A DNA stretch of 64,000 nucleotides from positions 1-64,000 of the forward strand of contig NZ_SJZB01000032.1 in assembly GCF_004337445.1 (NCBI RefSeq), in the 5' to 3' direction. Under the pieces are notes generated by a model that saw only the letters and a list, made by a program, of their open reading frames with translations, did not search any database and was not told where the DNA came from. Source of the DNA: Parasulfuritortus cantonensis. GTDB taxonomy: Bacteria; Pseudomonadota; Gammaproteobacteria; Burkholderiales; Thiobacillaceae. Position 1 is the first letter of the stretch. The number at the start of each line of letters is the position of its first letter. The position numbers were made by a program, and so were the translations under genes. Positions 1 to 10,257 of the stretch are shown here, piece by piece.

Positions 1-753
1 GACCACCGGCGAGGCCGACAGCAGGGCCGCGTCGGCGATCATGAGGGCGCGGGTCTGGCCGCCCGAGAGCTGGGTGACCGAGACCTCGGGGGCGAACTTC
101 TCGCCGGTGAGGTCGTTGGCGCAGGCGATGACCTGCTCGGCCATGGCCTCGGGGTCGGCCACCATGCGGCAGCGGGCGTGCATGTCGATGAACTCGCGCA
201 CCGTCAGGTCGACCACGAAGTTCATGTTCTGGGACAGCTGCGCCACCAGCTTGCGGTCCAGGGCGTAGCGCCGGTCCTCGGCCGGCAGCGCGCCGTCGAC
301 CAGGACCCGGCGCCCGGTCGGCGTGTCGGCCTGGGCCAGGCATTCGATGTCGGCCAGGAGCCGGCTCTTGCCCGAGCCGGTGGGGCCGACGATGCAGACG
401 ATCTCGCCGGCCCGCAGGGTCAGCTCGACGTTCTCCGGCCGACCGCTCTTGTCGCGCCCGCCCATCAGGGTCAGGCTGGCGACCCGCTCGCCGGCGTGCC
501 GGGCCATGGCCGCCACCTCGTCGATCAGGCGGCCGATGTGGGCGAGCATCTGGTCGCGCTCCATGCCGGCGTCGAACACCGCCTCGTCGGGCAGGCGCGC
601 CAGCCAGGTCCCGAGGGGCACCGGCGCCGGCGCGGCGGCCAGGCCCAGGGAGGCGATGAAGTCGGCGACGCAGGCGTGCTCGGCGAGCAGGGCGTCGAGG
701 GGAATCCGGGCCAGCTGGGCGGCGGCGGTCCGGGTCGGGATGGCGGCGTTCAT
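1..753 (-). CDS. ABC-type ATPase, C-terminus beyond window edge
   Basis: Reads leftward from an ATG at 753 and runs off the start of the window, so only about the first 250 residues are present. Visible motifs are a Walker A GPTGSGKS near residue 125, a Q-loop region (QLSQNMNF) and the ABC signature LSGGQ near the edge; Walker B lies outside. About 100 residues precede the nucleotide-binding fold, longer than in a plain transporter ATPase. Its start codon overlaps the stop of the upstream GTPase (ATGA), so the two are translationally coupled and probably act together. It could power transport, but no permease gene is present here and its partner binding-protein-like gene lacks a signal peptide, so a non-transport role is possible. 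Confidence 0.8.
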   Translation of the reverse strand, partial: MNAAIPTRTAAAQLARIPLDALLAEHACVADFIASLGLAAAPAPVPLGTWLARLPDEAVFDAGMERDQMLAHIGRLIDEVAAMARHAGERVASLTLMGGRDKSGRPENVELTLRAGEIVCIVGPTGSGKSRLLADIECLAQADTPTGRRVLVDGALPAEDRRYALDRKLVAQLSQNMNFVVDLTVREFIDMHARCRMVADPEAMAEQVIACANDLTGEKFAPEVSVTQLSGGQTRALMIADAALLSASPVV

Positions 754-1457
754 GGCGCCACCTCGGCGAGGTCGGCGAAGCGCATCTTCTTGACGTTGCC
801 CTTCTGGTGGTTCTCGCCGATGGCGGTCTCGCCGACGCAGTAGGGGCACACCGCGGCCGGCATGGGGAAGCGCAGGCGCTGGCCCTCCAGGGCGTCGGTG
901 GCCGGCGCGCGCAGGACCTCGCGGGCCAGGTCGGCGGCGCCCTGGCCGGTGATGCCGTTGCAGAACAGGGCACGGGCGCCGGGGTTGGCCAGGCGCACGT
1001 GGTAGGCGAACACCTCGCGCTCGACCTGGGAGACGATGTCGCCCTTGGTGATGGCCACCAGGTCGGCCAGGCGCAGCATGGGGCCGATCTTCTTGGGCGT
1101 GTGCACGCCGGCCAGGGCGTCCACCACGCAGATGGCGAGGACGCCGTCGATGTGCGGCGAGCAGCGGTTGCACAGGCCGGCGCTCTCGGACAGCAGGATG
1201 TCCAGGCCCTGGCGCGCGCCCCAGGCCAGGCAGTCCTCGATGTTGGAGACGAAGTAGTGGTCCGGGCAGAGCGCGCCGGCCAGGCCGGTGGCGACCGGGA
1301 AGCCCTTCTGGGCGAAGAGGGCGTCGTCCGAGGTGGACAGGGAGTCGAACTTGGCGACGCCGACCTTGAGGCCGTCGTCGCGCAGCACCTCCGCCAGGCG
1401 CAGGATGACCGAGGTCTTGCCCACCGAGGGCGACCCGGCGACGGTGATCAGCCGCAT
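750..1457 (-). CDS. HypB/UreG-type GTPase (metallochaperone-like)
   Basis: A 235-residue P-loop GTPase starting MRLITVAGSPSVGKTS, with Walker A GSPSVGKT at residues 8-15, a switch-like LLSESAGLCNRC segment and an ITKGD motif corresponding to NKxD. This is the SIMIBI layout of HypB, UreG and CobW-type metal-insertion GTPases. Cysteine pairs at CNRC and near the C-terminus (CPYC) could bind metal. It overlaps the upstream binding-protein-like gene by 10 bases and the downstream ABC ATPase by 4, so the three form one tightly coupled operon. The metal or cofactor handled cannot be read from the sequence. The nearby nitrogenase genes make a metal-related role plausible, but this is inference. Confidence 0.8.
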   Translation of the reverse strand: MRLITVAGSPSVGKTSVILRLAEVLRDDGLKVGVAKFDSLSTSDDALFAQKGFPVATGLAGALCPDHYFVSNIEDCLAWGARQGLDILLSESAGLCNRCSPHIDGVLAICVVDALAGVHTPKKIGPMLRLADLVAITKGDIVSQVEREVFAYHVRLANPGARALFCNGITGQGAADLAREVLRAPATDALEGQRLRFPMPAAVCPYCVGETAIGENHQKGNVKKMRFADLAEVAP

Positions 1458-2488
1458 GCCCGCACCTCCCGGCCGCGCTGCCAGGCGGCGAAGAAGATGT
1501 CCGCGGCGCGCCGGCTCTCGCGGGCGACGTCGTGATGGCGGGCGTAGTCCCAGCCCGGCCACTTCAGGCGCGCCCCGTCCGGGAAGGCGCCGGCGACGTC
1601 CGGGTGGCTGGCGGGATAGCGGTTGTGGGCCAGCACCCGGCCCAGCTCCGGCCCGGCGACGTAGTCCACCAGGGGCGCGACCCGGGCCTCGGCGGCGGCC
1701 TTGACCAGGTAGCCGATGGGCATGGCGATGGCGCCGTCCTCGGGCCAGACCACGCGGGTGCGTTCCCGGCGCGGGCACAGCTCGGCCTGCAGCCAGGGCA
1801 GCACGGCCACGGCGCCGACGTCGCGGCTGTTGGAGCCGGCCTGGGTGGCGGTGCGCACGTTGTGCTGCAGGTGCTTGACGTTGGCGGCGAAGGCCTCCAG
1901 GCCGGCCAGGCCGTATTCCCGCACTAGGTTGAGTAGCAGGTAGCTGTTGTATTCCTGGTAGGGCACGCGTTCGTTCGGGCGCCAGCCGCCGAACACGACG
2001 TCGCCGGCCCAGCGCGGGTGCAGCAGGTCTTCCCAGACCCGGGGCGCCGGGCGCCCGGCCAGGCGCTTCTCGTCGACCAGGAAGACGAACGGGATGGCGG
2101 CGAAGGTGCGGAACACGTGCTCGGGGTCGGCCAGGCCGGCCGCCGCGCAGGCCGGGTGCATGGGGCTCCGGCGCGCCGCCGGGCCGGGCGCGTAATGGCC
2201 GAGCAGGCCGGGCGCCAGGATGTCGTGGTAGAAGGTGGTCACCAGCATGCCGGGCAGGCCCTCGGCGGGCGCCCGGGCGAGGCCGTCGAAGGGCGTGTAC
2301 CACTCGGCGCCGGACAGGAAGCAGCAATCGAGTTCGGTACCGTCGGCGGCGCGCCGTTCGGCGACCGTGCGGTCGAGGCCGGCCTTGAAGGCGCGGCGCA
2401 GGGGGATGGGCATGCGGCCGAGGAAATCCAGCCGGCCCAGGTCGGGCGCGGCTCCGCTGCCTAGGCGGGTGGGGGGGCTGGCGATCAT
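1448..2488 (-). CDS. Solute-binding-protein-like protein without signal peptide
   Basis: 346 residues, starting at the ATG at 2488, which has a clear AAGGAG ribosome site 6-7 bases upstream. The composition and two-lobed pattern (DLLHPRWAGDV, FGGWRPNE, later DGARLKWPGWDYARHHD) resemble iron/Fbp-type extracellular solute-binding proteins. However, neither the chosen N-terminus (MIASPPTRLGS) nor the readable extension upstream has a hydrophobic signal or lipobox. As read, the product would stay in the cytoplasm. It sits between a periplasmic FecB-type gene and a GTPase/ABC ATPase pair. It may be a transporter component with a missed export signal, or a cytoplasmic ligand carrier working with the GTPase. 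Confidence 0.65.
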   Translation of the reverse strand: MIASPPTRLGSGAAPDLGRLDFLGRMPIPLRRAFKAGLDRTVAERRAADGTELDCCFLSGAEWYTPFDGLARAPAEGLPGMLVTTFYHDILAPGLLGHYAPGPAARRSPMHPACAAAGLADPEHVFRTFAAIPFVFLVDEKRLAGRPAPRVWEDLLHPRWAGDVVFGGWRPNERVPYQEYNSYLLLNLVREYGLAGLEAFAANVKHLQHNVRTATQAGSNSRDVGAVAVLPWLQAELCPRRERTRVVWPEDGAIAMPIGYLVKAAAEARVAPLVDYVAGPELGRVLAHNRYPASHPDVAGAFPDGARLKWPGWDYARHHDVARESRRAADIFFAAWQRGREVRACG

Positions 2489-2513
2489 GGGCGGCTCCTT
2501 GCCGTGACGGCGT

Positions 2514-3602
2514 TCAAGGTCTCGGTGGCCGTCCCTGCAAGACCCGGGCCAGCTCATCGTCGGTGAGGGCGTAACCGTAGAATTCTGCGTAGAAGCGGCG
2601 CGTTTCCCGGTCCAGGTCGAGGTCGGCGAATCGTTCCGGATGGAACACTTTGGCGGCCCAAAGTACCTGCAGGGCCGCCTCCGCGGCGCGCGTGCACCAG
2701 GCGTTGATGCCCTTGGGATTGACCAGCACGCGGCCGTCCCGCACGGCCCTGATCCGGCGCCAGCGCGGGTCGGCCAGGATGGCCCGCTGCTGGGCCGCGT
2801 CGAGGCTGACGATGACGTCCGGGTTCCAGGCCAGCAGGTCCTCCAGGTGGACTAGGCCGTCGCCGTGGAGGCCGGCCCGGGCGGCCACGTTGACGCCGCC
2901 GGCCGCCTCGATCCAGGCGTTCACCATGGACTCGGCGCCCTCGGTGTAGAGCGGCATCACCGAGGCGTAGTAGACGCGCGGCTTGGCCGCCTCGGGCAGG
3001 CCGGCGAGGCCGGCCGCGACCCGGGCCAGGTTGCCGCGGTAATAGGCCGCGAAGGCCTCGGCACGGGCGGACTCGGCCGGACCGAGCGCGCGCCCGAGCC
3101 GGAGCGCGGCGGCGATCAGAGCCTCCGGCGTCGTGTAGGACAGGCCCAGCACGGGGATGCCGACCTGCGCCAGGCGCCGGCCCAGGGGCGTGTCGTCGCC
3201 CCACAGGACCACCAGGTCGGGCCGGGCCGCGAGCAGGGCCTCCAGGTTCGCCCCGGCCGGCCGGGTGAACGGCGTCGCCAGGCCGGCGCTGGCCGGCGCG
3301 ACCCGGTTCAGCCAGGGGTTGGCGCGCACCTCCGGAGTGATGGCCACCAGCTTGTCGCGGCCGCCCAGGGCCAGCACCAGTGAGGCGAGCGAGATGCCCG
3401 GCGTGCCCACCCGCTGCGCGGCCCCGGCCACCCGGGCCGGGCCGGCCGGCGCGGCGGCGGGCGCCGGCCCGGCGGCCCGGGGCAACTCGCTCAGGCAGAC
3501 CAGCCCGGCGAGCAGGATGGGCAGGGTATCCAGCAGGCGGCGGAAGCGGCGGTTCCGGCGCGCGGCGGCGCTGTCGGGCGGGATAGGCAACGTTTCGGTC
3601 AT
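2514..3602 (-). CDS. FecB/BtuF-type periplasmic binding protein
   Basis: 362 residues. The N-terminus has a positively charged stretch (RRNRRFRRLL) followed by a hydrophobic helix (LPILLAGLVCL), a signal peptide or anchor. The mature part follows the class III binding-protein pattern: RVGTPGISLASLVLALGG, then ANLEALLAARPDLVVLWG, and later LVHLEDLLAWNPDVIVSLD. This class binds siderophores, haem, cobalamin or metal chelates and delivers them to a FecCD/BtuCD permease. No permease is present; it may lie beyond the left edge. The gene is first in the minus-strand operon that continues through the binding-protein-like, GTPase and ABC ATPase genes, and is divergent from the acyl-CoA ligase. The substrate is unknown. 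Confidence 0.8.
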   Translation of the reverse strand: MTETLPIPPDSAAARRNRRFRRLLDTLPILLAGLVCLSELPRAAGPAPAAAPAGPARVAGAAQRVGTPGISLASLVLALGGRDKLVAITPEVRANPWLNRVAPASAGLATPFTRPAGANLEALLAARPDLVVLWGDDTPLGRRLAQVGIPVLGLSYTTPEALIAAALRLGRALGPAESARAEAFAAYYRGNLARVAAGLAGLPEAAKPRVYYASVMPLYTEGAESMVNAWIEAAGGVNVAARAGLHGDGLVHLEDLLAWNPDVIVSLDAAQQRAILADPRWRRIRAVRDGRVLVNPKGINAWCTRAAEAALQVLWAAKVFHPERFADLDLDRETRRFYAEFYGYALTDDELARVLQGRPPRP

Positions 3603-3761
3603 GGGCGCCAAGGGGGTCCGGGTGGGTCGGCGGGAACGCCCCGCCGTCCCCGGCACCCACGCAAGATGCGGACCAGCCGCCCGGCCGGGAACGGCGCAAA
3701 AACGGAGTAGATCGTCCGAAATTTGCGCAATAATGCGTGGCCTCGTAATGAGGAAATCACC

Positions 3762-5420
3762 ATGGCGATCAAGCTCGTCCCCTCCGCCCCCTCGGCCTAC
3801 CGCTTCCCCCTGCTCATCAAGCACCTGCTGACCACCCCGAGGACGATCGCGCCGGATCAGGAGATCACCTATCAGGGCCGGGTGCGCTACACCTACCGCG
3901 AGCTCGACCGGCGCATCGGCCGCCTCGCCAGCGGGTTGGCCGGGCTCGGCGTCGAGGCGGGCCAGACGGTCGCCGTGATGGACTGGGACAGCCATCGCTA
4001 CCTGGAATGCTTCTTCGCCATCCCCATGATGGGCGCCGTCCTGCAGACCGTGAACGTGCGCCTGAGCCCGGAACAGATCCTCTACACCCTGAACCACGCG
4101 CGCGCCGACGTGCTCCTGTTCAACAAGGAATTCATCCCGATCGTCGAGCAGATCGCCAGCCGGCTCGCCACGGTGCGCACCTTCGTGCTGATGGCCGACG
4201 ACGACCTGCGCCTGGACCTGCCCGTGCCCCTGGCGGCCGAGTACGAGGCCATGCTGGCCGCGGCGAGCCCCGACTACGACTTCCCCGATTTCGACGAGAA
4301 CGCCCAGGCGACCACCTTCTACACCACCGGGACGACCGGCGAACCCAAGGGCGTCTACTTCAGCCACCGGCAGCTGGTGCTGCACACCCTGGGCTGCGCC
4401 GCCTCGCTCGGCCCGGCGCCCCGGCAGGGCCACATCCACCGCGAAGACGTCTACATGCCGTTGACGCCCATGTTCCACGTGCACGCCTGGGGCTTCCCCT
4501 ACCTGGCCACCATGATGGGCCTGAAGCAGGTCTACCCGGGGCGCTACCAGCCCGACGTGATCTGCCGGCTGATCGGCGAGGAAGGCGTCACCTTCTCGCA
4601 CTGCGTGCCGACCATATTCCACATGGTGCTGGGCCACGCCCTCGCCAAGACCACCGACTTCTCGCGCTGGAAGGTGCTGATCGGCGGCTCCGCCATGCCC
4701 GAGGCCATGGCCGTGACGGCGGCCAAGCGCGGCATCGACCTGTTCACCGGCTACGGCATGTCGGAGACCTGCCCGGTGCTATCCGTCGCCCACCTGTCCA
4801 GCGCGCACATGGGCCGGTCGAGCGAGGAACAGGCCATCATCCGGGCCAAGACCGGCCTGCCGCTGCCGCTGGTCGACCTGCGCATCGTCGACCACGCGAT
4901 GCGCGACGTCGCCCACGACGGCAAGAGCACCGGCGAGGTGGTCGTGCGCGCGCCCTGGCTGACCCAGGGCTACGTCGGCGCCGCCGAAGCCTCCGAGGAA
5001 CTCTGGGCGGGCGGCTACCTGCACACGGCGGACATCGGCAACATCGACCCGGCCGGCTACCTGAAGGTCACCGACCGCATGAAGGACGTCATCAAGACCG
5101 GCGGCGAATGGACCTCCTCGCTCCAGCTCGAGGACGTGCTGGCCAAGCACGAAGCGGTCAACGAAGTCGCGGTCATCGGCATCCCGGACGACAAGTGGGG
5201 CGAACGCCCGCTCGCCTTGGTGCTGCTGAACCCCGAGTTCGTCGGCAAGATCACCGAGCACGCCCTGCGCCACTTCGCGGCCCAGGAGATCGAGGCCCAG
5301 GGCATCTCCCGCTACGGCGTGCTGCTCCAGGTGCGCTTCGTCAAGACGCTGGTCAAGACCAGCATCGGCAAGATGAACAAGCGCCTGATGCGAGCCGACC
5401 CGGACGCGCTGACGTTGTGA
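3762..5420 (+). CDS. Fatty-acid/aryl acyl-CoA ligase (AMP-binding family)
   Basis: 552-residue acyl-adenylate-forming enzyme that activates a carboxylic acid with ATP and transfers it to CoA. The P-loop motif TTGTTGEPKGV lies near residue 185, with GYGMSET near 330, HTADIG and DRMKDVIKTGGEW near 430-440, and a C-terminal catalytic lysine region TSIGKMNKR. The ATG at 3762 is preferred over an upstream in-frame start because GAGGAA lies just before it and MAIKLVPS begins the conserved region. It resembles medium-chain fatty acid CoA ligases of the AlkK type (552 residues is normal). It stands alone, divergent from the binding-protein operon. The substrate is not determined by the motifs. Confidence 0.88.
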   Translation: MAIKLVPSAPSAYRFPLLIKHLLTTPRTIAPDQEITYQGRVRYTYRELDRRIGRLASGLAGLGVEAGQTVAVMDWDSHRYLECFFAIPMMGAVLQTVNVRLSPEQILYTLNHARADVLLFNKEFIPIVEQIASRLATVRTFVLMADDDLRLDLPVPLAAEYEAMLAAASPDYDFPDFDENAQATTFYTTGTTGEPKGVYFSHRQLVLHTLGCAASLGPAPRQGHIHREDVYMPLTPMFHVHAWGFPYLATMMGLKQVYPGRYQPDVICRLIGEEGVTFSHCVPTIFHMVLGHALAKTTDFSRWKVLIGGSAMPEAMAVTAAKRGIDLFTGYGMSETCPVLSVAHLSSAHMGRSSEEQAIIRAKTGLPLPLVDLRIVDHAMRDVAHDGKSTGEVVVRAPWLTQGYVGAAEASEELWAGGYLHTADIGNIDPAGYLKVTDRMKDVIKTGGEWTSSLQLEDVLAKHEAVNEVAVIGIPDDKWGERPLALVLLNPEFVGKITEHALRHFAAQEIEAQGISRYGVLLQVRFVKTLVKTSIGKMNKRLMRADPDALTL

Positions 5421-5829
5421 GTGGGGGGCCGCGGGCGCGGGCCGAACCGGTTGGAGTTGGGAGGTCCCAAAAGGCCGAGGTGGTGTGAGGCGCCTGTGCG
5501 CTGGACTTCGGCCTCTTGGCCAATCCGGTCCGTTAGCAGGCGCCTGATGAGCGGCAGCTCTGGTGCGGATTGCAGTCGTTCACGACCTCGGGGGCGGGAA
5601 CGTCAGCTTTCCTCTGAAGCGAACTCACCATTTCGCCTCACACCGGACTGCCACTGCGTGAAAGGCTGTAGGGCCGGTATCTGAGGGAAGCGGTCGCCTA
5701 ATGCATCTGCCAGCAGAAAGCTGGTTGCCCAAAGCCGGCCTTGGGCCTGCGGCCCAAATCAGTTGGTAATAGGACGATGACCTGCCGCTTGGCCTCAATG
5801 AGTACAGAAATCCACGCGATGTCGATCGT
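5421..5829. other. Intergenic region, island boundary
   Basis: About 410 bases between the acyl-CoA ligase stop and the convergent disrupted gene. No convincing gene, hairpin with a T-tract or repeat was seen. Base composition drops from the very GC-rich ligase to more mixed sequence, which marks the left edge of the accessory island. Confidence 0.5.
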
Positions 5830-7866
5830 CTACTCGGCCATTAAGAGCCCTAACGCAGGAACTGCATGCAGTCCGGCATTAGGTAAATATTTCCTAACCC
5901 AACGTTGCCGCTCCTCCCGGTCGAAAACTTCGGGATCATTCGCGAGTATCGCCAAGGCTTGGGGGAAATACTGTGGAGTGCAACCCCAATACAGCGCATT
6001 CCGCACATTAGTGGCCACAGCGTCCTTGTCACCCAGAAGATTAAGCGCACGCTTCGGATTCCAACGCCACAGATATTCACCAGCGAGACTGCCGAGCAGC
6101 GTTTCCTGCCCGAGGAAAACCTCTACTGCAGAGGCAGCGTGAAATCCGAAACGTTCGAAAAAACTCCGACTCTCTCGACCCCCCATAAAGGGCAGGCAGT
6201 CCTTCACGGACAACAGTAAGTCCGCTCTTACCTCCGGTGGCAGAGATTCCGGCCGATGCGCCAGATAGACGAGGTCGTCTTGGCTCAGCCCACGCAGTAC
6301 TTCTGCAGGCTTCAGGTGTCCAACTAGCCAGAATCGAATACGGGAATGCTCGAACTTGTACAGGGGTGGTTCGTTATCCTCTTCCTTGTTTGGTCTTTCG
6401 GCCACTTCCCGCTCTGCCATAACGAAGCTCGGCCACACGTGCGAAGCGGCATCCTTACCAATCTGCTTGCAGCATTCGAGGAGCAACTTTTCAGCCCAAT
6501 TCTGCCCGATCAATTTCCTCCACCAAGTACTTTGGGCCGGCAAGCCGCCTTTCATTGCCTTGACCAGGAACGGGGCGACCATCATCGCCGGCCATGATTC
6601 ACCGGGACAGTCAATTTCTTTGGTCCACTCAACCAACACCTGCCAATACGCCATCAAGCCAGACGACAATTCCTCGGCCTTCCTATCAGGCATCAACTGC
6701 TCAAGCCAATAGGGCACGTCTGTCGCTCCCTTCACCCAACCCGGAAACAACCAACCAGGAACACCATCAACAGCCGTTTCCGGCAACAGACTCCATGACC
6801 AGCACGCACATAGCCAAGCCAGCTGGTCATCGAAGGTTTCCATTGGGTGGGTCCAAGGCTTGACCAACATCAAATCGTCAGACGTATCGAGGTGCCGGAT
6901 CACCTGACTCGCTACGGAATGTAAGGTGCTCGGAATGTCTTCCTGCTTTGCAATTCGTCTTCCGACTGCAATAAACAGCGCCTCGGCGCCGGCCAAGGAC
7001 TGAGCCGAATCGCCGGACTCGTCTCTTAGACGGTTAGCGGCCTTGATCAGTGAATCCATGGGGACTGCGTCCAGTGCAGCATCGATAAGAGTGCGCCGAG
7101 TCGGGTCGAAACAATTCAGCGCCCAAGTGCTTAATGGATCATTAGCGATTTGGGCCATCAGTTTGTCCCTGACCAGCAAACGAACAAAGGTACGGTTTTG
7201 GTAATCGAACGCCCCTCGCGTAACTTCCTTTAGCAGGCCGCTTTCTAGTAGGGCATGCGGATTGCCGAGCGCCATCAAGACAGCGACGTGATCCGCGATT
7301 TCTTTCCGTTCCCGAACAGTCTTTCCGGCAACGATCTCGTCGAGATTTGTTCGAGAAGCAATAGCTCTCGTTCCCCCCGATATTTCTAGCCATTCCCTAA
7401 GTGATAATGTCCCCGCCCAAGGCAGCTTACTTTGCCACCGCAACCCCGACAGCTCTTCCATCGCGTACAGCTTGGCTACCGGTTCTTTCTCGAATAGCAT
7501 CTGAGCCAAATGGGCGCCAGCTTGTGTATCTGTAGCCTTCGGCAGACGCTTCTCCGAGTGGCGGTGCACAAGGTGGCACAGTTGCAGTAAGTCGGACGTA
7601 GTACAGAACCATAGTTCCGCCGGATCAAAGGATTTCAGCCATTCTCGGACAGCCTCCGCACTAAAGTGGGTATCAACATTGCGGCGGTCTAGGCGATGTT
7701 CAACCCAAGAAAGCAACTGCTCCCGCCAGTCAATGATCTTCTTGAGTTCCCATCGTTTAAGTGGATGTCGTAGTGACCAACGCCTCGCCGTAAGGTCGAA
7801 TTTCCGCCCTTCTTTTCCCCAGGCGGTTCTCGCTTCCCAACTAATCCATTCCGCAGAACTTGTTTC
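5830..7866 (-). pseudogene. C-terminal two-thirds of IS-interrupted large protein
   Basis: Open frame for the C-terminal part of an unknown protein. It runs from the target-site duplication beside the IS (7863-7866) to a stop at 5830 and is about 680 residues long. Removing the IS and one TTTC copy joins it in frame to the segment at 9194-9884, giving a 907-residue product. It is rich in Trp and Leu and looks like a helical repeat region (for example SEAVREWLKSFDPAELWF, RRTLIDAALDAVPM). No catalytic motif is recognised. The first in-frame ATG after the IS is at 7716, so a shorter fragment could still be translated. Lower GC than the flanking core genes points to acquired DNA. Confidence 0.75.
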
Positions 7867-7892
7867 TGAACCGCCCCGGGTTCTGTGGAGGC
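7863..7892. repeat. Left IS end: TTTC target duplication and inverted repeat
   Basis: TTTC at 7863-7866 repeats at 9194-9197. The terminal inverted repeat starts TGAACCGCCCCGGG at 7867 and pairs with the opposite end at 9168-9193. A 3-4 bp duplication is normal for the IS3 family. Confidence 0.93.
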
Positions 7893-7905
7893 TGATTGGT
7901 TTAAG

Positions 7906-9143
<1,238 letters not shown>

Positions 9144-9167
9144 GGCTTCATTCTCTCAAGAGATGAA

Positions 9168-9197
9168 GCCTCCTCAAAACCCGGGGCGGTTCATTTC
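9168..9197. repeat. Right IS end: inverted repeat and TTTC target duplication
   Basis: The last 26 bases of the element match the left end with two differences when read on the minus strand. They are followed by the second TTTC copy. Together the two ends define a clean insertion, with no deletion of target sequence. Confidence 0.93.
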
Positions 9198-9884
9198 CTC
9201 GCGTGGTTCAAACATGAAGGAAGCAATAATCAGGATGCCAGCATCCTCCGGGCGCTCCACCAATGCAGCCAAGTCATCGCCCCCTTCATCCTTCTCCAAC
9301 GCGACGATGATCGGCTTCGAGTTCTTCAGCCGTATTGCTACGGCAGCCAGGGTCTCCGCAACTACAACTTCGTAACGTCCAGACGCCCTTAGTTTCTGCA
9401 CGAGTAGCTGCCGGCTCAAATCGTCTGAAACCTTCAGCCAGTTGAAGCCGATCGGCGGGTGCCTAATCCAGGCGGGGTAAGGCCCCAGCCAATCGTCTAG
9501 GGTCTCCTTGCGAAATCCCTCACTGCCCACGTCCTGAAGTGGATCAAGTTCCTCAACTCCAATCTTCCAACCGTCATCGCGCTTCAAATCAAGCGGTGGC
9601 AGTTCAGGAAACTCCAGAAAGTGGAAGTCACTATTGCCAGCCTTCTCATGCAACCCAAGGTCTTCCAAGGTGATTTCTAGGAGTTCCGCCAGGCACTTCG
9701 CCTTGTCTGGGTTGTTGCGCCACCAAGTCGTGGTGCCTCTGTCCAGTTCACCGAGTTTGTTCCCAAGAGAGCGGTTCTTCATTCCCCACTTGGAGCTAGG
9801 GTAATGGTCAAGTAATGCCTTACCCAGTTCATTGAAAGATTCGTACTCTGAAAATTTCTTGGCATCACGGATTGGCCCCGGCAT
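9194..9884 (-). pseudogene. N-terminal part of IS-interrupted 907-aa protein
   Basis: Starts at the ATG at 9884 (MPGPIRDAKKFSEYESFN) and is open to the insertion point, after ...MFEPREE. Joining position 9194 to 7862, after one copy of TTTC, continues in frame as TSSAEWISWEARTAWGKEG and then into the C-terminal segment. The first about 90 residues look like a small helical DNA- or partner-binding domain (SLGNKLGELDRGTTTWWR). The next part alternates beta strands and helices (EVVVAETLAAVAIRL, KPIIVALEKDEGG, AGILIIASFMF), like a nucleotide-binding fold without a Walker A loop. It is divergent from the peptide-radical SAM operon. A defence or sensing role is possible but not shown. Confidence 0.75.
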
Positions 9885-10098
9885 CGCATTTCTCCAACTT
9901 GACGTGATGTGAACTATAGCGATACCGACCCATGATATGCACGGATATTGCACCAATGCACAGCGGGTGCAGATAATGTGGCGGTGGTGAAACTTCCAAT
10001 CTAGTGTTCTCTTCATCAGGCGCATGAGCGACTGACCTGGCGGGAGCCTCCTCTAGCTAACGCAAAGAATTCATCGAGAGGACATAAGGAGAAGTTCC

Positions 10099-10179
10099 AT
10101 GAGCAACAGCAACCCCAACTGGTCCAGCAAGACCCCCAACCCTTCTGGCAAGGGGCGTGGTAACACCCCCCCGCTTTGA
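10099..10179 (+). CDS. 26-aa peptide, candidate modified-peptide precursor
   Basis: A very short gene with strong translation signals: AAGGAG at 10086-10091, seven bases before the ATG. The product is rich in Asn, Pro, Ser and Gly and includes the motif NPSGKGRGN; it has no hydrophobic segment. It is followed after 78 bases by a B12-binding-type radical SAM enzyme and a coupled P-loop kinase. A tiny Asn/Pro/Gly-rich peptide directly before a radical SAM gene is a classical arrangement for a ribosomally made, post-translationally modified peptide. The end of the gene contains a run of seven C (10166-10172). With one C fewer the peptide would extend by some 20 residues and gain cysteines, so the 3' end should be treated with care. 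Confidence 0.6.
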   Translation: MSNSNPNWSSKTPNPSGKGRGNTPPL

Positions 10180-10257
10180 AGAAATAGGTGCTCGCCGGCA
10201 TCCGCCTGAATGCAGCGGGTGCCAGCTACCAGTCAGATAACCTGGAGGAAAGCCGAA

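Noticed and set aside
3603-4637. Long minus-strand open frame extending the FecB-type gene upstream across the acyl-CoA ligase
   Set aside because: It lies antisense to a clearly coding gene and is the usual GC-rich shadow; the real start at 3602 is followed directly by a signal peptide.
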